Of a stretch of DNA of 32,596 nt, positions 1 through 6,849 are shown piece after piece. A model generated the notes under the pieces. It was not told the DNA's origin, ran no database searches, and saw only the letters and a list, made by a program, of their open reading frames with translations. The stretch is taken from assembly GCF_003096595.1 (NCBI RefSeq), contig NZ_QEKO01000013.1:1-32596 (forward strand), given 5' to 3'. The stretch's first letter is position 1. Each line of letters starts with the position of its first letter. Source of the DNA: Pusillimonas noertemannii. Its GTDB lineage: Bacteria; Pseudomonadota; Gammaproteobacteria; Burkholderiales; Burkholderiaceae_B. The position numbers and the translations under genes are program-made.

Positions 1-486
1 TGGGACCACTGGCCCAGCGGCTTTTGCTTTACCTTCCCCAACGAAGGCGGCAGCAACGGCACCATCGTGATCGACAAGGGCGACATCCTGCTGCCCCAAA
101 AATGCTACACCAGCGACAAGATCGTGCTGACGGTCGAGAACGGCTTTGCCACCAAGATCGAAGGCGGGGTCGACGCCGAACTGCTGCGCGAGTACATGGC
201 TTCGTTCGATGACCCCGAGGGCTACGCCATCTCGCACATCGGCTGGGGCCTGCAGCCGCGCTGCCACTGGTCCACGATGATGCTGTACGACCGCGAGCAG
301 TCCATCGCCATGGACGCCCGGGCCTACGAAGGCAACTTCCTGTTCTCGTTGGGCCCCAACAACGAGGCCGGCGGCAACCGCACCACTGCCTGCCACATCG
401 ACATTCCGCTGCGCAACTGCACCGTCAAGGTCGACGGCAAGGAAGTGGTGCGCAACGGCAAGGTTCTTGACGAGGCCGTGAAATGA
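1..486 (+). CDS. nicX: 2,5-dihydroxypyridine 5,6-dioxygenase (NicX/PicD), 3' part
   Basis: Partial gene, open at the left edge, with the last 161 residues visible in frame 1. The family is a non-haem Fe(II) dioxygenase that cleaves 2,5-dihydroxypyridine to N-formylmaleamate, the ring-opening step of nicotinate and picolinate degradation. The visible part aligns by eye with Pseudomonas putida NicX through WDHWPSGF at the edge, GDILLP, ISHIGWGLQPR and CHIDIPLRNC. The Fe ligands known for NicX correspond here to His79, His132 and Asp134 of the visible fragment, so the metal site is intact. The stop codon overlaps the next gene's start by 4 bp (ATGA), implying translational coupling. The neighbours (Rieske oxygenase, molybdenum hydroxylase) favour the picolinate version, PicD, over nicotinate NicX. 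The upstream half and promoter lie outside the window. Confidence 0.92.
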   Translation, partial: WDHWPSGFCFTFPNEGGSNGTIVIDKGDILLPQKCYTSDKIVLTVENGFATKIEGGVDAELLREYMASFDDPEGYAISHIGWGLQPRCHWSTMMLYDREQSIAMDARAYEGNFLFSLGPNNEAGGNRTTACHIDIPLRNCTVKVDGKEVVRNGKVLDEAVK

Positions 487-1118
487 GCCAGAGCGACGTC
501 CAGACTTATTCGCGCCAGGGCTTTGGCGCCCAGCTCGAGCTCAAAGCGCCCATCGGGCTGCTGATCATCGACCTGGTCAACGGCTTTGCCAACCCCGACG
601 TGTTCGGCGGCGGCAATATTCCGCAGGCCATCGCCAATACGGTGCCGCTGCTGGCCGAAGCGCGCAAGCGCGGCTGGGTGGTGGCCCATACTCGCATCGT
701 GTTTGCCGACGACGGCGCCGACAACAACGTGTTCAGCCTGAAGGTTCCCAGCATGCTGGGCCTGAAGGAAGACGAGCACAACAGCGCCATCGTGTCCGAG
801 CTTACGCCGGCGCCCGGCGAGCTCGTGGTGCGCAAGACCGTGCCTTCGGCCTTCTTCGGCACTCCGCTGGCCGCCTGGCTGGCGCAGCGCGGGGTGCAGA
901 CGCTGGTCGTGGCCGGCGCCGTCACCAGCGGCTGCGTACGGGCCAGCGTGGTCGACGCCATGCAGTTCGGCTTTCGTCCGCTGGTGCTGTCCGACTGCGT
1001 GGGCGACCGCGCCATCGCGCCGCATGACGCCAACCTGTTCGACATGGAACAAAAGTACGCCACCGTCATGACCCGCGACGAGGCGCTTGCCGCCCTGGCC
1101 AAGGTCGAGAAGGTCTGA
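483..1118 (+). CDS. nicF: maleamate amidohydrolase (NicF/PicF), isochorismatase-like
   Basis: This 211-residue cysteine hydrolase of the isochorismatase/nicotinamidase fold is predicted to deaminate maleamate to maleate plus ammonia, the last step before maleate isomerisation to fumarate. The catalytic triad is visible: Asp30 in LLIIDLVNGF, Lys118 in VVRKTVPSAFFGT and Cys151 in GAVTSGCVRAS, with the usual cis-peptide region (GAVTSG) before the Cys. Length is typical. The start overlaps the stop of the dioxygenase gene. In the classical pathway an N-formylmaleamate deformylase (NicD/PicE) acts between these two enzymes; no such gene lies between them here, so it must be upstream or elsewhere. 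Family assignment is secure; the maleamate substrate is inferred from the coupled dioxygenase gene. Confidence 0.88.
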   Translation: MSQSDVQTYSRQGFGAQLELKAPIGLLIIDLVNGFANPDVFGGGNIPQAIANTVPLLAEARKRGWVVAHTRIVFADDGADNNVFSLKVPSMLGLKEDEHNSAIVSELTPAPGELVVRKTVPSAFFGTPLAAWLAQRGVQTLVVAGAVTSGCVRASVVDAMQFGFRPLVLSDCVGDRAIAPHDANLFDMEQKYATVMTRDEALAALAKVEKV

Positions 1119-1242
1119 TTCTTGACTCTCGGTGTGGCTTAGGCTGCGGCGAAGGGTTTATTGGACTGGGCGCCGGGCACTTTTGAGTGTTCGGCGCTTT
1201 TATTTTTGGCGGCGTTTTTATTGGGTTTTAAAACGCCGCTGA

Positions 1243-1319
1243 AGGGAAAAGGTATTTTTCCGGGCGGTCGGGCGGTTTGTGGCAGCGCCCTCCAACGCCC
1301 GGAAAAATACCTTTTCCCT
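1243..1319. repeat. long intergenic inverted repeat
   Basis: Two 24-nt arms (1243-1266 and 1296-1319) are exact reverse complements separated by a 29-nt loop; the arm core is AAAAGGTATTTTTCCGGGCG. It lies in the convergent intergenic region between nicF and the Rieske small-subunit gene, before a second hairpin that looks like the true terminator. The rest of 1119-1471 holds short T-rich tracts and no convincing gene. The element could act as a processing stem or be a mobile palindromic repeat. Confidence 0.75.
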
Positions 1320-1415
1320 CCAACGGCTCCGCTTTGGGCAGGTCATACGAGCCCTGGCTTCCATTTGGAGCGAAGCGTGGGGCTAGGGAAACACGGCGTA
1401 CAAAGCACGACACAC

Positions 1416-1456
1416 AAACAAAACCGGCTCGGGGGACACCCGAGCCGGCTTTGTTT
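1416..1456. terminator. bidirectional rho-independent terminator
   Basis: An 18-bp stem (1416-1433 with 1439-1456, one mismatch) with core CCGGCTCGGG and a 5-nt loop is flanked by A-rich sequence on the left (AAACAAAA) and T-rich sequence on the right (CTTTGTTT). It can therefore terminate in both directions. It lies 15 bp from the stop of the minus-strand small-subunit gene and about 300 bp beyond the nicF stop, as expected between convergent operons. Confidence 0.8.
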
Positions 1457-1471
1457 GACCGGATGGATCGG

Positions 1472-2002
1472 TCAGACCGGATAGACCAGGTCGTTGGCCA
1501 GAATGGTGGTGTGATAGATGACCTGGCGCTCTTTGAGCAGAAGCTTGTCGCCTGAACGCACGAAGGTGTCGTAATAGCGGCCCGCCAGATGCATGGTGGA
1601 GGGGCTTTCGACCAGGGTCTCGATCAGCAGGAAGTTGGCTTCGGCCTCGATGTCGCCGTTTTCAGCCTGGTCGACAATGCGGGTATTGGTGACGATGTGC
1701 AGGTTGTAGCGCGGGGCAAACATCTGCGTGCGGTTGATGGCCACCGCCCGGTCGTGCATCATGTTGCGGCCTTCAGCGTAGACCAGGCCGACCGGCAGAC
1801 CCAGGTCGGCGTTCTCGCGCGCGGTGATGCGGTAGATGGCGTCCTCGGTGAAGAACTCGGGCCACATCTCGACCTGTCCGCCGTCCAGCACGGCGCAGTA
1901 TTCGGCGTTGAAGGCCTCGACTTCGACCAGTATGTGCTGCGCCGTGGCGGCATCGAGCCGGGAGGGTTTGTAGGCGTATCTGTTATTGGTTGATTTTTGC
2001 AT
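1472..2002 (-). CDS. Rieske oxygenase small (beta) subunit, picB-type
   Basis: This 176-residue protein has the SnoaL/NTF2-like fold of ring-hydroxylating dioxygenase beta subunits, with typical segments EVEAFNAEYCAVLD near the N-terminus, WPEFFTEDAIYRI, and RYYDTFVRSGDKLLLKERQ near the end. Beta subunits are structural: they form the trimeric base of an alpha3beta3 oxygenase and carry no metal. Its ATG immediately follows the TAA of the large-subunit gene with a GATGGGG ribosome site inside that gene, so the two are co-translated. It is the last gene of the four-gene operon, ending just before the bidirectional terminator. Resemblance is to the anthranilate dioxygenase (AndAd)/salicylate 5-hydroxylase group. 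In this context it is proposed to be part of the 6-hydroxypicolinate 3-monooxygenase. Confidence 0.85.
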   Translation of the reverse strand: MQKSTNNRYAYKPSRLDAATAQHILVEVEAFNAEYCAVLDGGQVEMWPEFFTEDAIYRITARENADLGLPVGLVYAEGRNMMHDRAVAINRTQMFAPRYNLHIVTNTRIVDQAENGDIEAEANFLLIETLVESPSTMHLAGRYYDTFVRSGDKLLLKERQVIYHTTILANDLVYPV

Positions 2003-3292
2003 TTAAAACCCCATCACGCTGCGGTAGTACTGGTACATGGCGCGGATCGACGCCTCGGAAATCAAGGTGGTGGACGTTCCGACCTTGCCGGAGTCGAGCT
2101 TGAGCACATTGAGATCGGTGGTCGAGCGGCGCACGCCCTCTTGCACGAATTTCATGGCTTCGTTGTCTTCAAGGCCCAGGAAGCCCGAGGGACCCATCAG
2201 GTTGCCCTGGCGCAGGCGATGGCGGGTCATCTCTTCGGTGTCGTCCTCGTAGCCGAACATGGTCCATTGCATGATCATGCTGTGGGGGCCGTTGGGTACG
2301 ATCTGGCGCACGCCGAGCGTGTTCATTTCACGCTGCACCATCAGGTTGGGCCAGATGGTCTGCATGGTAACCGACCACGGCGAGTCGAACTCTTTGATGT
2401 ATTCGAGGAAGCGTTCGTCACGCAGGCGCAGGCCTTCGTGGAAGGAGCGCATTTCTTTCTTGGTGTCTTCGCTGACCTTGGCGTACTTGTCTTCGGTTTT
2501 CGCCGAGCCCATGTAGCCATGGCGGCCGTGCACGCTGTCTGAAAGCATGGTGGACTTGTTGCCGGCCACCAGAAGCCCGAACACGACCAGGAAGGAGTGC
2601 AGCAGCGTCGCGTGGTAGGGATCCTTCAGGTTCTCGTGGTACATCTTCCAGTTGCAGGGCAGCTCGTTGCGGTAGTAGCCCAGGACCTTGAGCGGCTTGC
2701 CGGGAAAGACGACCTTGAAGTCTTCGAGGATTTCGGGGCTGAGGTATTCTTCGATCGGCTCGACCTTGTCGGAGTACGAAGCGAAGATCACGCCATTGAG
2801 CGTGGTGACGTGCAGCTTGCGCAGGCCATGGTCGGCATTGCGGAAGTCTTTGGGCATGCCGCCCTCTTTATTGACGCCGCGCTTGAAGGGGATGCCTTGC
2901 AGGTCGCCCTTAAGAGTGTAGGACCACTGGTGGTACGGACAGACGAATTCGTTGGTGTTGCCGTGGCTTTCGCGGCAGAACTCGGCGGCGCGGTGGGCGC
3001 AGCGGTTCTCGAAGACATGGATGGTGCCGTCTTCGGCGCGCGACACGACCACGGGCACCGGACCCACGAACGAGCGCTTGTAGTCGCCGCTATTGGGAAT
3101 CTCGGCCTCGAGCGCGACGTAGTTCCAGGTGTCTCCCTGGAAGATGCGCTGCATTTCAAGATCGTAGACTTCCTGGCTGGCATAGACCCAGTCAGGAATG
3201 TAATGCAGGCCGTCTTCCGGCCATACGCACTGGGACAGGGGCAGGTCTTTGGTTGCCCCGGTCTGTCCTATGACAGTTTGAGATTGATACAT
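2003..3292 (-). CDS. Rieske oxygenase large (alpha) subunit, picB-type
   Basis: This 429-residue catalytic subunit has an N-terminal Rieske [2Fe-2S] domain with ligands Cys98, His100, Cys118 and His121 (CAH...CPYH). The catalytic domain has the mononuclear iron motif ENLKDPYHATLLH, giving His227 and His232 as iron ligands and Asp224 as the bridging residue that passes electrons from a neighbouring Rieske centre. The start is supported by AGGAG 7 nt upstream. The motif context is closest to the salicylate 5-hydroxylase/anthranilate dioxygenase group, which includes true monooxygenases acting on aromatic carboxylates. This fits hydroxylation of 6-hydroxypicolinate at C3, giving 3,6-dihydroxypicolinate, the precursor of the 2,5-dihydroxypyridine cleaved by the dioxygenase at the left edge. 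The substrate is inferred from context; a benzoate- or salicylate-like substrate cannot be excluded by sequence alone. Confidence 0.88.
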   Translation of the reverse strand: MYQSQTVIGQTGATKDLPLSQCVWPEDGLHYIPDWVYASQEVYDLEMQRIFQGDTWNYVALEAEIPNSGDYKRSFVGPVPVVVSRAEDGTIHVFENRCAHRAAEFCRESHGNTNEFVCPYHQWSYTLKGDLQGIPFKRGVNKEGGMPKDFRNADHGLRKLHVTTLNGVIFASYSDKVEPIEEYLSPEILEDFKVVFPGKPLKVLGYYRNELPCNWKMYHENLKDPYHATLLHSFLVVFGLLVAGNKSTMLSDSVHGRHGYMGSAKTEDKYAKVSEDTKKEMRSFHEGLRLRDERFLEYIKEFDSPWSVTMQTIWPNLMVQREMNTLGVRQIVPNGPHSMIMQWTMFGYEDDTEEMTRHRLRQGNLMGPSGFLGLEDNEAMKFVQEGVRRSTTDLNVLKLDSGKVGTSTTLISEASIRAMYQYYRSVMGF

Positions 3293-3319
3293 GAGAGCAC
3301 TCCTGTGGAATCGTTTTGA

Positions 3320-4588
3320 TCAGCCCGCGGCCGACGCAAGCAGCGCCTTGGCGTAGGCCTTCATCGTGGTGGATGTATCGCTGAACCCGGCGGCGTCTAT
3401 GCTGAGCCCGCGCTCGAGTACGGGGCGCAGGGCGCGCAGGTCGCCGCCGGCGTTGACGGCCAGCGCATGGCGTGGAACAGAGCCCTGCAGCCCCAGCATG
3501 ATGAACTTGGGGCTGGCGTCGGCCGGATCGATGCCGCCGCGCAAGACATAGTGCAAGCCCGCCCGGGGCAGGCCCAGCATCTGGATGTTGCAGTCGAACT
3601 GGTCGGTCCAGAACCAGGGGAATGCGGCCGGCGGCGCATCGACGCCCAGCATGGCGCAGGCCGCGATGCGTGCTTGTTCGTTGGCGTTCTGCCACGATTC
3701 GAGACGCAGCGCGCCGTGGCCTTCATGGTGCTGGCTGGTGCAGTCTCCGGCGGCGTAGATGCGCGCATCGCTGCTGCGGCACAGCGCGTCGACCTCGATA
3801 CCGCCGTTGGCGGCATTGAGCTGCAGGCCGGCCGACTGCGCCAGCGCGGTAGAGGGTACAAGGCCCACGGCCACCACAACCAGGTCGGCCTGTAGCACGT
3901 TGCCGTCGGACAGCGAGACGCGCACCCCGTCGGCGGGAAGCTGCAGGTCGGTGATGGACTGGCCCAGGTAAAGCGTGGCGCCCGAGGCGGCCACCCGTGC
4001 CTGCAGCCAGTTGGAGAAGGCTTCGGGTACGACGCGTCCCAGTGCGCGCGAGGCGGTTTCGACGACCGAGACCTCGACCCCCATGCTGCGAGCCGTCGAG
4101 GCGATTTCCAGGCCCAGGAAGCCGGCGCCGATGATCACGGCGCTGCGCGCCTGGCGCAGGGCGTTGCGCAGCCTGCGGGCTTCGTCGAGCGTGCGCAGGT
4201 AATGCACCTGGGGAGCATCGGGTGTCAGGCCCGGCAGGCGGCGCGCCGCCCCGCCGGTGGCCAGCAGGCAGCGGTCGTAGGCTACGATGGAACCGTCGGA
4301 AAGCGTGGCTTGCGCAGAGGCGGGGTCAAGCGAGACAACCTCGGTGCCCAGGCGCAGGTCGATGCCGCGGGCCGAGAAAAAATCTTCTTCCTTGACGCTG
4401 ATGCCGGGCTCGTCGGCTTCGACGGCGGCCAGCACCGCCTTGGAAAGCGGAGGGCGTTCGTAAGGTGCGTGGGCCTCATCGCCCACCACGGTGATGCGGC
4501 CGTCAAAGCCCTGATCGCGCAGCGTGGCCACGGCCACGGCGGCGGCTTGTCCGGCTCCGACGACGAGTATCGATGAAACAGCGCTCAT
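3320..4588 (-). CDS. Rieske oxygenase ferredoxin reductase (FAD/NADH)
   Basis: This 422-residue flavoprotein transfers electrons from NAD(P)H to the Rieske ferredoxin encoded just upstream. Visible motifs are the N-terminal FAD dinucleotide fold VVGAGQAA (residues 9-16), APYERPPLSK (41-50), the NAD-binding fold IIGAGFLG (152-159), the second FAD motif IYAAGDC, and the C-terminal WFWTDQFDCNIQMLG region typical of BphA4/AndAa-type reductases. The open frame extends further upstream, but that part would overlap the ferredoxin gene and is low-complexity. The ATG giving MSAVSS is chosen because it sits at the start of the FAD fold, follows AGGA, and leaves a 29-bp gap after the ferredoxin gene. 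Confidence 0.88.
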   Translation of the reverse strand: MSAVSSILVVGAGQAAAVAVATLRDQGFDGRITVVGDEAHAPYERPPLSKAVLAAVEADEPGISVKEEDFFSARGIDLRLGTEVVSLDPASAQATLSDGSIVAYDRCLLATGGAARRLPGLTPDAPQVHYLRTLDEARRLRNALRQARSAVIIGAGFLGLEIASTARSMGVEVSVVETASRALGRVVPEAFSNWLQARVAASGATLYLGQSITDLQLPADGVRVSLSDGNVLQADLVVVAVGLVPSTALAQSAGLQLNAANGGIEVDALCRSSDARIYAAGDCTSQHHEGHGALRLESWQNANEQARIAACAMLGVDAPPAAFPWFWTDQFDCNIQMLGLPRAGLHYVLRGGIDPADASPKFIMLGLQGSVPRHALAVNAGGDLRALRPVLERGLSIDAAGFSDTSTTMKAYAKALLASAAG

Positions 4589-4617
4589 GGGTGTCCTGTT
4601 GGCTGATGGGCGGTTGG

Positions 4618-4926
4618 CTACAGTTCGACGAGGATGTCTTCGCCTTCGGTCTTGACCTGGTAGGTCTGGATGTCGACCGTGGCGGGGGCGCACATGGCCT
4701 TGCCTGTGCGAAGATCGAACTGGGCCTGGTGCAGGGGGCATTCGACACAGCCGTCTTCGATATAGCCATCGGACAACAGGGCGTATTGGTGCGTACAGAC
4801 GTTGTCGGTAACGAAGTACTCGCCTTCGGTGTGGTGCAGCGCCAGCTGCTTGCCATCGACCTCGATAGCGAGGGATTCGTCTTCGTCGACTTGCCCGACC
4901 TGGGCGATTTTGATCCAGTTAGCCAT
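4618..4926 (-). CDS. Rieske-type ferredoxin of the oxygenase system
   Basis: This 102-residue electron carrier has Rieske ligands Cys44-x-His46 (CTHQ) and Cys63-x2-His66 (CPLH), standard spacing for bacterial dioxygenase ferredoxins. It is the first gene of the minus-strand operon, so the order is ferredoxin, reductase, large subunit, small subunit. I recall the Alcaligenes faecalis JQ135 operon being written picB4B3B2B1. It carries electrons from the reductase to the Rieske centre of the large subunit. The first codon lies 8 bp from the nearest motif of the operator cluster, so the leader is short (about 55 nt from the proposed transcription start) and largely operator sequence. Confidence 0.9.
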   Translation of the reverse strand: MANWIKIAQVGQVDEDESLAIEVDGKQLALHHTEGEYFVTDNVCTHQYALLSDGYIEDGCVECPLHQAQFDLRTGKAMCAPATVDIQTYQVKTEGEDILVEL

Positions 4927-4933
4927 TATTTAT

Positions 4934-4985
4934 CAAGTGTACTGAGTAATAGGAAGTATGCTGAACAATATAGTCAGTATGCTGC
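4934..4985 (-). promoter_or_regulatory. triple TCAG-N4-CTNN operator cluster (PicR-like)
   Basis: Read on the minus strand, three boxes lie between the oxygenase promoter and its first gene: TCAGTACACTTG (4934-4945), TCAGCATACTTC (4953-4964), and one at 4974-4985 which reads TCAGTATGCTGC on the plus strand. Centre spacings are 19 and 21 bp, about two helical turns, so bound dimers would sit on one face of the DNA. The pattern equals the consensus TCAG-N4-CTNN that I recall for the MarR-family repressor PicR of the picolinate cluster of A. faecalis JQ135. The outermost box overlaps the predicted transcription start. Seeing the boxes is direct; the regulator is inferred. Confidence 0.7.
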
Positions 4986-4987
4986 AT

Positions 4988-5017
4988 ATTATAGCGCTGC
5001 TGTATTAGGGTTTTCAC
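4988..5017 (-). promoter_or_regulatory. sigma70-type promoter of the Rieske oxygenase operon
   Basis: On the minus strand a perfect TATAAT (4988-4993) is preceded after 18 bp by GTGAAA (5012-5017, four of six matches to TTGACA). The predicted start near 4981 falls inside the nearest TCAG box, so a bound repressor would block initiation. The strong -10 suits a promoter that is high when derepressed. Confidence 0.55.
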
Positions 5018-5080
5018 TAAATGTCGCGACAAATCGATTTTTCGCCATTATCATGTCGACCCTTGAGCGTGTGAAGCGCC

Positions 5081-5265
5081 TTTTTGCCGCCGGGCCGGCC
5101 CAAGGCGGGTGCCCCCGGCAAGACGGTCCCCCTTCGGGGGGGCGGCAAGCAGGCGAAAGCCTGCACGGCGTGGGGGCTTTTTTGCCGCCGGGCCGCCCCA
5201 AGGCAAAAACGGCCCCCTCGGGGGGCAGCAAGCAGGCGAAAGCCTGCGCGGCGTGGGGGCTTTTT
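5081..5265. repeat. two tandem copies of a GC-rich stem-loop repeat
   Basis: Two degenerate copies (about 5081-5177 and 5178-5260) share T-run, GCCGCCGGGCC, CCAAGGC, a C-run/G-run hairpin, GCAAGCAGGCGAAAGCCTGC and GCGTGGGGGC followed by a T-run. Each copy contains a perfect GCAGGC-GAAA-GCCTGC stem with a GNRA-type loop and a second CCCCC/GGGGG stem. The T-runs after GGGGGC give a terminator-like shape on the plus strand, which could insulate the downstream promoter. No gene is convincing in 5018-5480. The unit resembles intergenic repeats common in Bordetella/Achromobacter-type genomes, though I cannot count its copies here. Confidence 0.7.
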
Positions 5266-5484
5266 CGGTGCGCCGTGCTTCTTTTTGGCGCGTTTCCCGA
5301 TGACGCTCCTGCGAGAGCGCTCCATTGAGGTGCGCCAACCCGGCGCCAGGGTCGAACTTCTTGTTTCCCGGCTGCCGGGGGCCATCTTCGTACCCATCGC
5401 GGCTTGCCCAGGTTGGCATGATTGTTGCGTTTGATCGCACAAGGCCCGCTATAGTTTCTGGAACATTCTTGGTATTTTCCCTCG

Positions 5485-5513
5485 TTGACATGTCTCTAAT
5501 TGTTCAGCACACT
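5485..5513 (+). promoter_or_regulatory. promoter of the TRAP/hydroxylase/ABC operon
   Basis: A perfect -35 hexamer TTGACA (5485-5490) is followed after 17 bp by a weak -10, CACACT (5508-5513). The weak -10 is overlapped by the first TCAG box of the operator pair. The predicted leader to the dctP start codon is about 190 nt. An alternative TATAGT at 5451-5456 lacks a well-spaced -35. Confidence 0.45.
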
Positions 5514-5535
5514 AACAAATCGCTCAGCGTGCTGA
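5504..5535 (+). promoter_or_regulatory. paired TCAG-N4-CTNN operators (PicR-like)
   Basis: Two boxes 20 bp apart: TCAGCACACTAA (5504-5515) covering the predicted -10, and TCAGCGTGCTGA (5524-5535) covering the predicted start region. The second has both TCAG and CTGA half-sites, the full dyad. They match the boxes at the divergent oxygenase promoter about 540 bp away, so both operons are probably controlled by the same regulator. The regulator gene is not in the window. Confidence 0.65.
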
Positions 5536-5660
5536 TGACTATTTGCGCCGACTGCTACAGCCGGCGCAAGGCCACGCCACAGCAAGATGGGGGGCCGGCG
5601 TGAACCAGAGCAACGGGCCGGGCGCAAGCCGAATCGGCTGCACCGCAACCGCCGGGAAAC

Positions 5661-5676
5661 TGTCGGCATGCCGACA
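5661..5676. promoter_or_regulatory. perfect 16-bp palindrome in the dctP leader
   Basis: TGTCGGCATGCCGACA is its own reverse complement. It lies 31 bp upstream of the dctP ATG and about 22 bp before its AGGAG ribosome site. It is unlike the TCAG boxes and could be an operator for a second regulator. A loopless palindrome is less likely to be an RNA hairpin. Confidence 0.4.
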
Positions 5677-5707
5677 AACAATATTCCAATACAAACAGGA
5701 GCAGTAA

Positions 5708-6808
5708 ATGCAACGACGTCGCTTTCTTACCCAGGCCGCTGCGGCGGCCGGCGCAGGCCTGGCAGCCGCCGGCTTGCCCGCAGTCGCCCAAGGCACTCCC
5801 TCGGTCCGGTGGCGCATGTCCACGGGCTGGCCCAAAAGCCTCGATGAAATGTACGGTTCCGCCGATGCGCTGTGCAAACGCGTCAGCGAGCTTACCGAAG
5901 GCAAGTTCGAAATTCGCGCCTTCCCGGGCGGCGAGCTCGTGCCCTACGCGCAAAACATGGAGGCCGTCAGCAACGGCACCATCGAATGCAACCACGTGCT
6001 GGCCACCGCCCACATCGGCACCAACACGGCAGTCGCGTTCGACACCGGCCTGTCCTTCGGCATGAACGCGCGCCAGCACAACGCCTGGGTGCAGCGTGGC
6101 GGCGGCCTCGAGCTTCTGCGCGAAATGTACAAAAAGCACGGCATCGTCAATTTCGTCTGCGGCAACGTGGGCGTGCAGATGGGCGGCTGGTTCCGCAAAG
6201 AGATCAAGTCGCTGGCCGACCTGCAGGGCCTCAAGATGCGCGTCGGCGGCATCGGCGGCATGGTGCTGACCAAGCTGGGCGCCATTCCCCAGCAAATTCC
6301 GCCCGGCGATATCTATCCCTCGCTCGAAAAAGGCACCATCGATGCGGCCGAATGGATCGGCCCCTACGACGACGAGAAGCTGGGCCTGAACAAGGTCGCT
6401 CCCTTCTACTATTCGCCGGGCTGGTGGGAAGGCAGCGCCTCGATCACCACCATGGTCAACGAAAAGGCCTGGAACGACCTGCCGGCGCCTTTCAAGGCTG
6501 CGTTCGAAACCGCGTGCAACGAGCAAACGCTGCGCATGAACGCCGCATACGACGCCCTGAACCCTCCCGCGCTGCGCCGCCTGGTTGCCGCGGGCGCCAA
6601 GCTCAACTTCTTCCCCAAAGACGTGATGGATGCCGCATACAAGACATCGCAAGAACTCTGGGTCGAGCTGGCCGACAAAAACCCCGACTTCGCCAAGATC
6701 TACCCTGAATGGCGCAAGTTCCAGGAAGGCCAGGTGGCATGGTTCCGCGTGGCCGAAAGCGCGCTGGACAACTTCACCTTCAATGCGGTGAGCCGTTCTT
6801 CGAAGTAA
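5708..6808 (+). CDS. TRAP transporter substrate-binding protein (DctP family)
   Basis: This 366-residue periplasmic binding protein begins with a twin-arginine signal (RRRFL at residues 3-7, hydrophobic Ala/Gly stretch, probable cleavage after Ala27 in AVA-QG), as is common for the TakP branch of DctP proteins that bind 2-oxo or aromatic monocarboxylates. Family features are STGWPKSLDEMYGSADAL near the N-terminus, GLKMRVGGIGG, DAAEWIGPYDD and GWWEGSASITTMVN. It is the first gene of the operon, with AGGAG 5 nt before the start, and directly precedes the molybdenum hydroxylase. Its membrane partners (DctQ and DctM) are seven genes downstream in the same operon, so the TRAP system is split. The substrate is probably picolinate or a related pyridine carboxylate, inferred from context. 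Confidence 0.85.
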   Translation: MQRRRFLTQAAAAAGAGLAAAGLPAVAQGTPSVRWRMSTGWPKSLDEMYGSADALCKRVSELTEGKFEIRAFPGGELVPYAQNMEAVSNGTIECNHVLATAHIGTNTAVAFDTGLSFGMNARQHNAWVQRGGGLELLREMYKKHGIVNFVCGNVGVQMGGWFRKEIKSLADLQGLKMRVGGIGGMVLTKLGAIPQQIPPGDIYPSLEKGTIDAAEWIGPYDDEKLGLNKVAPFYYSPGWWEGSASITTMVNEKAWNDLPAPFKAAFETACNEQTLRMNAAYDALNPPALRRLVAAGAKLNFFPKDVMDAAYKTSQELWVELADKNPDFAKIYPEWRKFQEGQVAWFRVAESALDNFTFNAVSRSSK

Positions 6809-6849
6809 TCAGGTAGCAAAGCAGTACTGTAAACAGGCAGGTTCAAGTC

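Noticed and set aside
1-1118. Assignment of the left-edge genes to nicotinate degradation proper
   Set aside because: The enzymes are shared by both pathways, but NicC-type monooxygenase and NicAB are not seen, whereas a Rieske system and a three-subunit molybdenum hydroxylase are, which suits picolinate better.
1161-1484. Small open frames in the nicF downstream spacer
   Set aside because: They run through the two inverted repeats, and their translations mirror each other because of the palindrome; no ribosome site or family match.
4589-4741. Extended N-terminus of the ferredoxin reductase
   Set aside because: It would overlap the ferredoxin gene, is Arg/Pro-rich noise, and the FAD-binding fold starts right after the internal ATG, which has its own ribosome site.
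5555-6652. A 365-codon minus-strand frame across the dctP start
   Set aside because: It covers the promoter leader and the dctP gene in antisense; the dctP signal peptide and ribosome site are clear, and this frame has no recognisable domain.
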